This document shows positions 46,738-55,409 of a DNA stretch of 64,000 nucleotides, one piece after another (position 1 is the stretch's first letter; every line of letters starts with the position of its first letter). The notes below the pieces were generated by a model. The model searched no databases. It saw only the letters and a list, made by a program, of their open reading frames with translations, and had not been told where the DNA came from. A program made the translations under genes and the position numbers. Source of the DNA: Bacteroidota bacterium (GTDB lineage Bacteria; Bacteroidota; Ignavibacteria; Ignavibacteriales; Ignavibacteriaceae); NCBI GenBank assembly GCA_021824565.1, contig JAKAKL010000022.1:1-64000 (forward strand), in the 5' to 3' direction.

Positions 46738-47193
46738 TTAATATTTAAAATTTCTTTCTTTATCGCGTTCATAATCTTTTTTTGCAATTGCTTCTCGTTT
46801 GTCATAGACTTTCTTTCCTTTAGCAAGCGCCAGTTCAACTTTTACTTTTCCGCTCTTAAAATATAATCGTAACGGAACTAAAGTAAAACCTTTTTCTTTT
46901 GTCTTCCCGATTAACTTTCTAATTTCTTTAGCATTAAGCAGCAGCTTACGGTCCCTAATCGGCTCGTGATTATTTATATTGCCTTGCTCGTATACGCTGA
47001 TATGCGCTCCAATCAGCCACGCTTCATTGTTTTTGATGGCTCCGTAGCTGTCTACCAGATTAGCCTTTCCTTGACGAAGTGCTTTGACTTCTGTGCCTTT
47101 TAAAACTATCCCTGCTTCGTAAGTTTCCGAAATTGAATATTCAAATCTCGCCTTACGATTGACAGTAATGTTTTTCTCTTCGTCTTTTGCCAT
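46738..47193 (-). CDS. smpB: SsrA-binding protein SmpB
   Basis: A 151-residue protein that pairs with tmRNA in trans-translation to rescue stalled ribosomes. Motifs are [41 protein letters not shown] and a basic tail ending RDKERNFKY. Length and ATG start are normal. The ssrA gene itself is not in this window. A TAATTTTG box on this strand at 47257-47264 is a possible -7 element. It leads the minus-strand unit smpB-tyrS-arginine decarboxylase-terC. Confidence 0.95.
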   Translation of the reverse strand: MAKDEEKNITVNRKARFEYSISETYEAGIVLKGTEVKALRQGKANLVDSYGAIKNNEAWLIGAHISVYEQGNINNHEPIRDRKLLLNAKEIRKLIGKTKEKGFTLVPLRLYFKSGKVKVELALAKGKKVYDKREAIAKKDYERDKERNFKY

Positions 47194-47473
47194 AAGAACT
47201 AAAAATTAGAATTAAAAATTATTTTTATTAAGGAATAAAATCAAGAAAAGACTTAACAAAATTACATTATTATTTGACTGTTAAAAAGAATTAATTTGTT
47301 CTTAATCAAAATATTCCCCATAAGACGTTAAAAATCACTCCATTAGGGTAGTATCATATTTCAAATCTTTGATTTAAATTTATACAAATTTTTTGGTGAA
47401 TTCTGCTTCCCAAGGATTTTCTTCCGGTTTAAATTAGACTTTGGCGCTTTCTATTTATTTATGAGGAATAATA

Positions 47474-49327
47474 TTGATTAAAAAGTTTTACTCTTTACTT
47501 ATTTTTTTGACTACCCTTGCTGCTATTGCAAAGGCGCAAAATTTTGAAGTTAATAAAATTGAGCCGCCTAATTGGTGGAGCGGAATGAAACTGAATAAAA
47601 TTCAGTTGATGGTTTATGGAAAAAATCTCGACGGCATTTCTGCAAGTTTTACTGATGAGAAAATTAAAGTCCTAAAAATTCATTCAGCCGAAAGTTCCTC
47701 TTATTCTTTTATTGATATTGAAATTCCAAATATTCTAAAGCCGGGCAATTACAAACTAAACATATCTAAAGGCGTATCTTCAGTATCCATTAATTTTCCT
47801 GTTTATAAAAAGTTGAACACTGCCGGAAATTTTAAAGGCTTTACTCAAAAAGATGTTATTTACTTAATTCTCCCGGATAGGTTCGCGGACGGCGACACTG
47901 CCAATAATAATTTTCCAGGAATGCCTGATAAATGCAACTTAAAAAATCCGATTGACCGTCATGGCGGCGACATACAAGGAATAATTAATCATCTCGATTA
48001 TCTCAAGAACCTCGGTGTTACGGCTTTGTGGATTTCTCCTCTCGTTGAAAATAATACCGAAAAACATTTATACGCTTACGCGGGTTATTCCGCAACAAAT
48101 TTATATAAGATCGATCCACGCTTTGGTACAGACGAGTTGTATAAAAAACTTGTAAAGGATGCTCACACACTTGGATTGAAAATAATCTTGGATCATGTCA
48201 GCAACCATATAAGTGTCAGCCATCCATGGATGAAAGATTTACCTTTTCATGACTGGATCAACGGAACCGTTAATCATCATCTGGCTACCAATCATGATAA
48301 GCTTGCTTTCGCGGATATTCATAGAGATTCGTCAACAATTTTCATAAACACACATGGCTGGTTTACTGATTACTTGCCCGATTTAAATCAGGCAAATCCT
48401 TATCTTGCAAATTATCTTATAGAAAATACAATCTGGTGGATTGAGTCAACCGGAGTTGACGGAATTAGAGAAGACACTTATCCCTACAGCGATCAGCAAT
48501 ACCTTGCAAGATGGGCAAAAACTATTCTTGAAGAATTTCCTAACTTGAATATCGTTGGAGAAGTTTGGACTGGCGACGCGGTCTTCCTTTCTACTTTTCA
48601 GCGCAACAATTGCTATCCTAAAATGACAAATACAAATCTGCCTGCAGTTACAGATTATGCCTTGTATGATTGTATAACCGCTTTCCTAAAAGGCAAAACC
48701 GGCTTAGGACCTATATATGAGGACTTTGCCAAAGATTTTATTTTTCCAGACCCGGATAACCTTGTAACTTTTATTGATAACCACGATGTTGTCCGTGCGT
48801 TATTGCAGGCTGACGGCAATGTAAATAAATATAAGATGGCATTAACACTTCTTCTTACTTCGCGAGGAATACCTGCTCTGTTTTACGGAACTGAAATCGG
48901 AATTGAAGGCGGAAACAGCAATGATTTAGCTCGCGCAGATTTCCCTGGCGGATTTCCAGGCGATAAAGAAAATGCTTTCACTCAATCCGGCAGAACAGAA
49001 AAAGAAAATGATATTTATAATTATGTCCATAATCTGCTTCTCCTGCGAAGCGAACACAAATCTTTGTCTGAAGGAAGGTTAATTCAATTCCCGCCTTCGC
49101 ATGAAACTTATGTTTACTTTAAATCTTACGGCGATGAAAAAATGATGATTGTGCTAAACAATAATCGGACAGACGAAGAGATGGGTCTTAGTCCTTTTAA
49201 AGATCAACTAACCGGTTATACACAAATTAAAAATTTATCCAGCGGCAAGGTTAGTAAACTGGACGCTAACACTATTATAAAACTTGATGATGAATCAGCA
49301 AATATTTTTCAACTAAATAAAAACTAA
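47474..49327 (+). CDS. GH13 alpha-amylase family enzyme, exported
   Basis: A 617-residue glycoside hydrolase with an N-terminal signal peptide (LLIFLTTLAAIAKAQ), an Ig-like N-terminal domain of about 90 residues (EPPNWWSGMKLNKIQLMVYG), a catalytic barrel starting at DRFADGD and a C-terminal beta domain. Catalytic residues are Asp334 in GVDGIREDTY, Glu363 in IVGEVWTG and Asp438 in FIDNHDV. The N-terminal Ig domain fits neopullulanase/cyclomaltodextrinase-like or SusA-type enzymes that cut maltodextrins. The start is TTG after GAGGAATAA. The sugar transporter gene follows by 49 bp, so import of the products is likely. Confidence 0.9.
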   Translation: MIKKFYSLLIFLTTLAAIAKAQNFEVNKIEPPNWWSGMKLNKIQLMVYGKNLDGISASFTDEKIKVLKIHSAESSSYSFIDIEIPNILKPGNYKLNISKGVSSVSINFPVYKKLNTAGNFKGFTQKDVIYLILPDRFADGDTANNNFPGMPDKCNLKNPIDRHGGDIQGIINHLDYLKNLGVTALWISPLVENNTEKHLYAYAGYSATNLYKIDPRFGTDELYKKLVKDAHTLGLKIILDHVSNHISVSHPWMKDLPFHDWINGTVNHHLATNHDKLAFADIHRDSSTIFINTHGWFTDYLPDLNQANPYLANYLIENTIWWIESTGVDGIREDTYPYSDQQYLARWAKTILEEFPNLNIVGEVWTGDAVFLSTFQRNNCYPKMTNTNLPAVTDYALYDCITAFLKGKTGLGPIYEDFAKDFIFPDPDNLVTFIDNHDVVRALLQADGNVNKYKMALTLLLTSRGIPALFYGTEIGIEGGNSNDLARADFPGGFPGDKENAFTQSGRTEKENDIYNYVHNLLLLRSEHKSLSEGRLIQFPPSHETYVYFKSYGDEKMMIVLNNNRTDEEMGLSPFKDQLTGYTQIKNLSSGKVSKLDANTIIKLDDESANIFQLNKN

Positions 49328-49376
49328 TAAATGGAAAAAACTTTAAAGTATTTAAAAACCAAATCAAAGGGATTTT

Positions 49377-50840
49377 ATGCTTAACATACAAAAAAAATTA
49401 ACAAACTCATTTTATGCTTTGTTAAGTCTGCCCGCGACGGCTATGGGCTTTGCGCTTTCAATTCAGATTTCCGCATTAAGCTGGATTCTATCTACCAAAT
49501 ATCATTTAAGAATCGAAGATGTAGGACTTGTTTGGGCTTCCGGTCCAATTGCGGGAATTTTAGGACAGGTTATAATTGGAATTATCAGCGATAAAGTCTG
49601 GCTCTGGAACGGTAGAAGAAGACCTTTCATTTTTATAGGAGGCTTTCTCGCGGCGCTAATGCTGCTTGCTCTTCCAAATATCGACGTTATCTCTCATGCT
49701 CTTGGCTTTAGCGGAATACTTGGGGTAGCCATTGCAGTTGCCTTAACTCTCGACCTCGCGATCAACGTCAGCTTTAACCCGACACGATCGATCATTGCCG
49801 ACATTACGCCTGAAGGTGTCGAACGAACCAAAGGATATGCCTGGATGCAGACTGTGTCAGGCACATTCGGCGTGCTCGCTTACGTCATCGGAGCAGTTTG
49901 GGATAATTACGTTTTAATTTATGTCGGTGTTATACTTGTCTTAGCCTTGTCGATCATTCCTACTTTCTTTATAGAAGAACCAAAAGAACTAAGCAGTTCG
50001 TCTTCCGAATCTTCTGCGGTTGAAAAAACTAAAACTTCTTTCAGCGAAATACTAAACAGCATTCAGCCGCTGTGGGGATTTTTATTGTACGCAGTTTATA
50101 TAATTACTGCCCGCCTAATTCATTTTGAATCGAAAAATTATATCGCGGAAATAATCTGCTTTGTAATTACGTTTTACTTCATATTAAAAGTCCTGTTTAC
50201 AAAGGCAGACGGCAAATCGGACGTCGAAGCCGGAATTATCGGATTTAAAAAAGTATTAGCCGCTCACTCTTTTACGTGGATTGGTATTCAAACCATGTTC
50301 ATCTATATGTTTGCTTATATTCAGTATAAAGTCTATAATATTGCGGCAGGGACTACTCCGCCGGACTCTATTCAGCTAGAGATGGGGAGAGTGGTTTCAA
50401 TCAGCTTCTTAATCTTAAATGCGGTCGGCGCTGTTCTACCAGCGTTTGTACTTGAGCCGATCACAAGAAAAATCGGAAGGACAACTACTCATGCGATTTG
50501 TATTTCAACGATGGCGCTTGGATATGTTGGTCTTCTGTTATTCGGATTTTCTCCAATGGTAATCTATCTGCTGATGGCTTTCTTAGGAATAGGCTGGGCT
50601 TCAACAATCAGTCTGCCATTTGCAATCATGTCGCAAAAAGTCGATCAGGCAAAAATGGGTTTGTATATGGGCTTGTTTAATCTTGCCGTAGTTCTGCCGC
50701 AGCTTGTAGCAAGCTTTGGTGTGGGACAAGCTGTCGGTGAGGCGTCTGATAAAAGTTTGATATTTATTGTAAGTGCTGTTACGCTTTCTATTTCAGCATT
50801 GCTCTGGTTCTTTGTTAAGGAAGACGTGCAGAAAGCTTAA
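49377..50840 (+). CDS. MFS sugar transporter (SLC45/GPH-like)
   Basis: A 487-residue protein with about 12 membrane helices. NGRRRPFIFIGG after TM2-3 and the conserved SDKVWL segment are of the type seen in SLC45/GPH-like disaccharide cation symporters. It directly follows the amylase gene and is probably the inner-membrane importer for maltose or maltodextrin. A middle loop rich in Ser and Glu lies near 200-215. A terminator-like hairpin with T9 follows its stop. Energy coupling (proton or sodium) cannot be read from sequence. Confidence 0.85.
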   Translation: MLNIQKKLTNSFYALLSLPATAMGFALSIQISALSWILSTKYHLRIEDVGLVWASGPIAGILGQVIIGIISDKVWLWNGRRRPFIFIGGFLAALMLLALPNIDVISHALGFSGILGVAIAVALTLDLAINVSFNPTRSIIADITPEGVERTKGYAWMQTVSGTFGVLAYVIGAVWDNYVLIYVGVILVLALSIIPTFFIEEPKELSSSSSESSAVEKTKTSFSEILNSIQPLWGFLLYAVYIITARLIHFESKNYIAEIICFVITFYFILKVLFTKADGKSDVEAGIIGFKKVLAAHSFTWIGIQTMFIYMFAYIQYKVYNIAAGTTPPDSIQLEMGRVVSISFLILNAVGAVLPAFVLEPITRKIGRTTTHAICISTMALGYVGLLLFGFSPMVIYLLMAFLGIGWASTISLPFAIMSQKVDQAKMGLYMGLFNLAVVLPQLVASFGVGQAVGEASDKSLIFIVSAVTLSISALLWFFVKEDVQKA

Positions 50841-50874
50841 TCCTTTTTCAGTAAATAAAAGATTAAATTCAATA

Positions 50875-50919
50875 CCCGCAAATGCCTGCTTTATCAGCGA
50901 GACAAGCGGGTTTTTTTTT
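50875..50919 (+). terminator. Rho-independent-type terminator after the sugar transporter
   Basis: CCCGC (50875-50879) and GCGGG (50906-50910) form the outer stem, with a bulky inner loop of 26 nt, followed by nine T. It lies 34 bp after the transporter stop codon and ends the amylase-transporter unit. Confidence 0.65.
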
Positions 50920-51294
50920 CTGCAGGCTCACGATTATCTTTAGAATTAATTACTCTGTCGATTCATTCATAGAAAGCAGACAATTACAAATAACAAAAAT
51001 TATTCGCGTATTCCTTGTCTGATAAAGAATAAATCATTATTTTAATTTTAGAAATTATAGGGACATTTTTTAGACTTAATGATGGTATTACAAATACAAT
51101 TTTACTTTGATAAGCAAACGGAGCTGCCTAAGTGCAAGTGCATATAACAACGGTTAATTGCTTCTCTTGCTTAGCCTCGTTAGACGAATTAATAAAATCT
51201 AACCTCAACCTTCAATCAGTACTCAACAAAATCTCTTTTAATAATTATATTACACACAGGGTGGAATATTACCCAAAATTATCAGGAGGATATA
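50920..51294. other. Intergenic region with an attC-like imperfect palindrome
   Basis: About 375 bp without a gene. At 51143-51185 the sequence runs from TATAACAACGG to CTCGTTAGAC, with partly complementary arms AACGGTTAATTGC and GCTTAGCCTCGTT. This recalls integron attC ends (GTTRRRY core GTTAGAC), but it is short and the inverse core is imperfect. A further inverted repeat (CTAAGTGCAAG with CTTGCTTAG) lies at 51129-51174. The TlpA-like gene start is preceded by AGGAGGATATA. Confidence 0.4.
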
Positions 51295-52947
51295 ATGCTT
51301 AAAATAAAACTTCTCTTTGTCGCTTTGCTTTCTTTTATGGCTGCTGGTTTCGCACAGACAGTTGTTACCGGAACTCTACTCGGCTTTGACGGCAAACCTA
51401 TGATTAAAGAAAAAGTAATTCTTAAATCTCCGCAATTTCCCTCGGTGGATAAGGATATTAAATCCGTTACGCCGGATAAGAACGGGAAATTTAAAATACA
51501 GGTAGATTCGGCAGGTATTTCGATGCTTTATTTCGTCGGCGTTGACCACGAACCTTATCAGATGGCTTTGTACGTCGATAAGCCTGAAAAAATTAATGTT
51601 AATGTTCGACTAAAAGCTTATAACTATTTAAATGATTTCAGCAAAGCGGCGCTGCTCGGGAATTTTAACGAATGGCTTGACGCTAAAGCTATTCTGATGA
51701 CTAAGAACAGCGACGGCACTTATTCAGCCGAGATCGATTCTAAATCGGATACTGTAATTTATCGTCTTAAAAATGTTGCCGACGGAGATCTAGTTGAAGG
51801 CACGCAGTCTGACGCGTTTGTTTACGATCTTTATTACGGTTACAACTCTTTGATCTTTTCAAAGCCGGGTAAAGTGAAAATAACTTTTGATCCGAACAAA
51901 CTTTTAAGATCGGATGCTAAAAGGAAAGTCTCTTTTTCCGATCCTCATTCTTTTGCAGCACGTTTCGCGCACGTATATAATGAAATCTTAGAGAACAGAG
52001 CAGCCGCGCAGAAAGCTTTAAAGGATTTTATGAGCGCCGGAAAAGATATAAGGGCTTTTAAATATGATTGGTCAAAGGCTGTGAAGAGTTATGAAACTCA
52101 AATTAAAGCTGAGAAAAATAAAATTATAAAAGACGAAATGCTTATCGGCTATCTCGAGCTGGCAACTGCACGCGCAGACTTGGATTCAAACGTTGCTAAG
52201 CAGGCTCTTGCTGACTTAACACCTGACTCTTTCTTGTGGTCGATTGATCCCGAGGCAATAGACGTTATTTTAAAAATAACACATGCTAACTTGCCGATGA
52301 TCAGCGAATATCTTGATAAAGTCGCAAACGAAAATAGCAGCGTCTCGGTAAAAACTTATACGCTCTACGATCTTTTTATGATCGCTAAATATTCCGGTAA
52401 AAATGATGAAGCGTCAAAGTATTACAATATTCTCGTTAACAAATATGGAGATACTGAAATAGGGAAAATGATAAAAGAAAGATTTACTGATGTCCAGCAT
52501 GTTAAAGTCGGCAGCCCGATGCCCGAGTTTTCATTTGTTTCGCTGGACGACTCATCAAAAGTAATAACCAATCAATCGCTTAAAGGCAAAAACTATATGA
52601 TTGATTTCTGGGCAACCTGGTGCGGTCCGTGCGTGGGACAGATGAAAACATTGAACGATGCTTATGAAAAATATAAAGGCAAGAACTTTGAAATGATCAG
52701 CGTTTCATTCGACCGGTCTGCCGAAGACGTAATGAAATTTCGACAGGGCGAATGGAAAATGCCGTGGTTTAATTCTTACGTTAGCGCTAATGATCAGCAG
52801 AAGATCATGAAGGATTTCGACATAATCGGAATACCAAATCCTATTCTTGTTAACGATAAAGGAATTGTCGTTGCTTTACAAGGTGATCTTAGAGATGAAA
52901 GCCTTGATAAAACACTAAATAATTTATTGGACACCGGGAATAAATAA
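51295..52947 (+). CDS. Exported thioredoxin-fold (TlpA/ResA-like) protein with N-terminal beta domains
   Basis: A 550-residue protein with a signal peptide ending near AAGFAQ. Residues 20-100 form a beta domain like those before many Bacteroidota thioredoxin-like proteins. Residues about 115-190 begin AALLGNFNEWLDAKAILMT and resemble a CBM48/AMPK-beta starch-binding-type module, a suggestion from the NFN-W pattern only. A helical segment follows. Residues about 405-550 are a TlpA/ResA-like thioredoxin domain with ATWCGPC (active-site Cys pair at about 443 and 446) and the cis-Pro GIPNPIL. It probably reduces or maintains disulfides outside the cytoplasm. Its partner is unknown. Confidence 0.85.
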   Translation: MLKIKLLFVALLSFMAAGFAQTVVTGTLLGFDGKPMIKEKVILKSPQFPSVDKDIKSVTPDKNGKFKIQVDSAGISMLYFVGVDHEPYQMALYVDKPEKINVNVRLKAYNYLNDFSKAALLGNFNEWLDAKAILMTKNSDGTYSAEIDSKSDTVIYRLKNVADGDLVEGTQSDAFVYDLYYGYNSLIFSKPGKVKITFDPNKLLRSDAKRKVSFSDPHSFAARFAHVYNEILENRAAAQKALKDFMSAGKDIRAFKYDWSKAVKSYETQIKAEKNKIIKDEMLIGYLELATARADLDSNVAKQALADLTPDSFLWSIDPEAIDVILKITHANLPMISEYLDKVANENSSVSVKTYTLYDLFMIAKYSGKNDEASKYYNILVNKYGDTEIGKMIKERFTDVQHVKVGSPMPEFSFVSLDDSSKVITNQSLKGKNYMIDFWATWCGPCVGQMKTLNDAYEKYKGKNFEMISVSFDRSAEDVMKFRQGEWKMPWFNSYVSANDQQKIMKDFDIIGIPNPILVNDKGIVVALQGDLRDESLDKTLNNLLDTGNK

Positions 52948-53250
52948 AATCAGTCTGTGGATCGGATAACAAACCCTTGAAACGGTTATTGTTATTTCTT
53001 ATTTTTTTCCGACCAAAAAGAAAATTTTGGTAACGTAGCGCAGACTTTAGTCTGCAAAAATGAAGTTTAAATGTATTATCAATACTTACAGGCTTTTCGC
53101 CAGGCTTCTGTTTCAGATCGTCTACAGAGAGACAGGTAGCAGGCAAAAAATGAAGTCTGTTAAACTTTTTGGTTGTATTACTGCAATATTTGTATTGTCG
53201 GGAAAAGACATACGCAGAATAAAAAACCTTTCGCGCTTTGCTTTGCAGCC
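52948..53250. repeat. Intergenic inverted and direct repeats between convergent genes
   Basis: GCAGACT, TT and AGTCTGC at 53040-53055 form a perfect 7-bp hairpin inside GTAGCGCAGACTTTAGTCTGC. At about 53094-53147 a second, longer imperfect hairpin pairs TTTCGCCAGGCTTCTGTTTC with the complement of GAGACAGGTAGCAGGCAAAA. The string GCAAAAATGAAGT at 53054 recurs as GCAAAAAATGAAGT near 53142. The whole lies between the tail ends of the TlpA-like gene and the UPF0316 gene, and may be a REP- or MITE-like element. Confidence 0.5.
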
Positions 53251-53769
53251 TCATCTTCTTACTCCTGCTCTGTATCCTCTATATGGAATTGAGCCTTGCA
53301 CTGTAATGAATGCGCTTTTATCGATTGATTCAATAAGATTTATTATTTGCTTCTGCAATTTCCTTGATGCAATTAAAACTATAACGGAAACGCCGCCTGA
53401 ACCGCCTTCTGCCGGAAGGATTGTTACACCGTATTTTGACTTCCTAAGCGCGTCGGCAATTGCATCTGTCTTATGCCGTGAGATAACGTTCAACTGGACG
53501 AAGCCGAACCCGATCTTTTGCTCGATTGTAATTCCAATTATGTTGCCCAGCCCGAAGCCCGTGGCATATCCGAATAGATTCGGAATGTTATCAAGGTGCT
53601 GGAAGATAAAACGTATTGCAAAGACCCATATTAAGACTTCAAAAAAGCCGACGATGCCCGCGTTGTATTTTTTACCCTGTACAACAAGAATTACTCTTAT
53701 GGTATCAAGCGAAACGTCGCAGATTCTCATTCCCATTATTAACAGCGCGCCGGAAAGAAGAGTTAACAT
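53251..53769 (-). CDS. UPF0316 (DUF5698/DUF2179) membrane protein
   Basis: A 172-residue protein with about three membrane helices at the N-terminus (LLIMGMRICDVSLDTIRVIL opening) and a cytoplasmic C-terminal DUF2179-like domain with YGVTILPAEGGSGG. It matches the UPF0316 family by its length and the sequence VSLDTIRV followed by AIRFIFQHL. The function of the family is unknown. It is a single gene on this strand; the longest plus-strand frame over it is an antisense shadow. The ATG is preceded by AAGGAGAAATAA. Confidence 0.88.
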   Translation of the reverse strand: MLTLLSGALLIMGMRICDVSLDTIRVILVVQGKKYNAGIVGFFEVLIWVFAIRFIFQHLDNIPNLFGYATGFGLGNIIGITIEQKIGFGFVQLNVISRHKTDAIADALRKSKYGVTILPAEGGSGGVSVIVLIASRKLQKQIINLIESIDKSAFITVQGSIPYRGYRAGVRR

Positions 53770-53862
53770 TTATTTCTCCTTAAAGATTTTTTTGTCTGCG
53801 GGAAATTTAAACAATTATAAAATTTATTTTATCTTTCGCCATCAGTTAAAAAGTATTATTAG

Positions 53863-54501
53863 ATGTACGAAAGAGAAAGATTAGATCTTGTAGATAAATT
53901 ATCAGAGCGGGGCATAGATGATATTTACGTTCTGAAGGCGATTGGCGAAGTAGAGCGTCATAAGTTTGTTCCGAAAGCAATGCGCCATCACGCATATAAT
54001 GATGTCGCTCTTCCTATCGGCTACAGCCAGACGATTTCGCAGCCGTATACTGTGGCTTTCATGACGCAGTCGTTAAAGCTGAAGCCTAATGCTAAAGTTT
54101 TGGAGATTGGAACGGGCTCCGGTTACCAGGCTGCCATCCTTTTTAAAATGGGAATGCAGGTTTTCAGTATCGAAAGGCAGTTTGAGATTTATAACCATAC
54201 GAGAAAACTTTTCGATCATCTTGGAATTAGAGTTAATACAAAATATGGCGACGGCACCATCGGCTGGGATGAATATGCTCCTTTCGACGGGATAATCGTA
54301 ACGGCAGGCTCTCCGACTATTCCTCAAGTTTTTAAAACACAGCTTGCAGCAGGTGGACGGCTTGTTATTCCTGTCGGCGATAAAGTCTCGCAGACATTAA
54401 AGATCGTTACAAAGATCGAAGACCAGGAGTTCAGCGTACAGGATGTTCCGGAATTTTCATTCGTCCCTTTGATTGGAAGAGAAGGTTGGAATCAAAAGTA
54501 A
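53863..54501 (+). CDS. pcm: Protein-L-isoaspartate O-methyltransferase
   Basis: A 212-residue SAM-dependent enzyme that methylates L-isoaspartyl residues in aged proteins, starting their repair. Typical motifs are RHKFVPKAMRHHAYND, ALPIGYSQTISQPYTVAFM, the SAM-binding VLEIGTGSGYQAAIL near residue 80 and PFDGIIVTAGSPTIP. Length and order match PCMT of bacteria. The start is ATG; no clear ribosome binding site precedes it. Its end overlaps the miaA gene by 16 bp in a different frame. Confidence 0.95.
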   Translation: MYERERLDLVDKLSERGIDDIYVLKAIGEVERHKFVPKAMRHHAYNDVALPIGYSQTISQPYTVAFMTQSLKLKPNAKVLEIGTGSGYQAAILFKMGMQVFSIERQFEIYNHTRKLFDHLGIRVNTKYGDGTIGWDEYAPFDGIIVTAGSPTIPQVFKTQLAAGGRLVIPVGDKVSQTLKIVTKIEDQEFSVQDVPEFSFVPLIGREGWNQK

Positions 54502-55409
54502 TTGTTATTACGGGACCGACGTGTTCCGGCAAGTCTTTTTTGGGATCGCTTCTGGCGGAGAAATTAAAATCAGAAATTATTTCCGCCGACAGCAGGCAAA
54601 TCTATAAATACCTTGATGTTGGCACGGCCAAGCCTTCTGAAGACGAGTTAAAGAAAATTAAACATCATTTTATTAACGAACTTGAGCCGGATGAAAAGTA
54701 CAACGTAAGCCGGTACGAAGGCGAAGCGTTAAAAATTATCGGCAGACTTATTTCTGAAAACAAGGTGCCGGTTATCGTAGGCGGTTCCGGTTTATATATT
54801 AAAGCAATTGTAGACGGGATATTCGATGAAGTAGATGTCGATGAAGATTTCCGCGCGGAAATGTTCGAGAAAAAAAATCTTTACGGCGGCGAATATTTAT
54901 ATGCTGAATTAAAAAAAGTTGATCCGGCAAGCGCGTCGAAAATGCTTCCGCAAAACTGGAAAAGGATTATCCGCGCGCTTGAAGTCTATCATCTTACAGG
55001 CAGGACAATAGAGGCGCATCAGAAGGAGCATGTTAGAAAAATAAATTTTAATTTTGTGCAATTTGGACTAAATTGGGATAGAAAAATTCTTTATCGGAAT
55101 ATCGAGCGCCGCGTTGATCAAATGTTTGAAGACGGTTTGGTAGAAGAGACAAAAAGAATTGTAAAGAGGTTTGATAAGAGTTTAAATTCACTTAATACTG
55201 TTGGATACAAGGAAATCATTTCATTTTTAGATGGAAACATTTCTCTGTCTCAAGCGGAAGAGCTTATAAAAAGAAATACAAGAAGGTTTGCGAAACGTCA
55301 GCTAACCTGGTTTCGAGCGGATGATAGGATTATCTGGCTTGATATAAAATCTCAAAAAGATTTAATAACAGCAGCGGAAGAAATTATCCGCAGAGAGGAA
55401 CTTCAATGA
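54486..55409 (+). CDS. miaA: tRNA dimethylallyltransferase
   Basis: A 307-residue enzyme that adds a dimethylallyl group to A37 of tRNAs reading UNN codons. Walker A is GPTCSGKS at about 10-17, then SADSRQIYKYLDVGTAKP, VGGSGLYIKAIVDG and NTVGYKEI near residue 238, followed by RNTRRFAKRQLTWFR. The start is TTG at 54486, inside the pcm gene; no ATG fits the family N-terminus. The next gene overlaps by 4 bp. pcm, miaA, the AtuA pair and prfB form a tight plus-strand run. Confidence 0.94.
   Translation: MESKVIVITGPTCSGKSFLGSLLAEKLKSEIISADSRQIYKYLDVGTAKPSEDELKKIKHHFINELEPDEKYNVSRYEGEALKIIGRLISENKVPVIVGGSGLYIKAIVDGIFDEVDVDEDFRAEMFEKKNLYGGEYLYAELKKVDPASASKMLPQNWKRIIRALEVYHLTGRTIEAHQKEHVRKINFNFVQFGLNWDRKILYRNIERRVDQMFEDGLVEETKRIVKRFDKSLNSLNTVGYKEIISFLDGNISLSQAEELIKRNTRRFAKRQLTWFRADDRIIWLDIKSQKDLITAAEEIIRREELQ

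Noticed and set aside
53060-53884. Long plus-strand open frame of 274 codons
   Set aside because: It runs antisense to the UPF0316 gene, which has a family-like sequence and a ribosome binding site. The plus frame has no domain pattern and crosses the repeat region.
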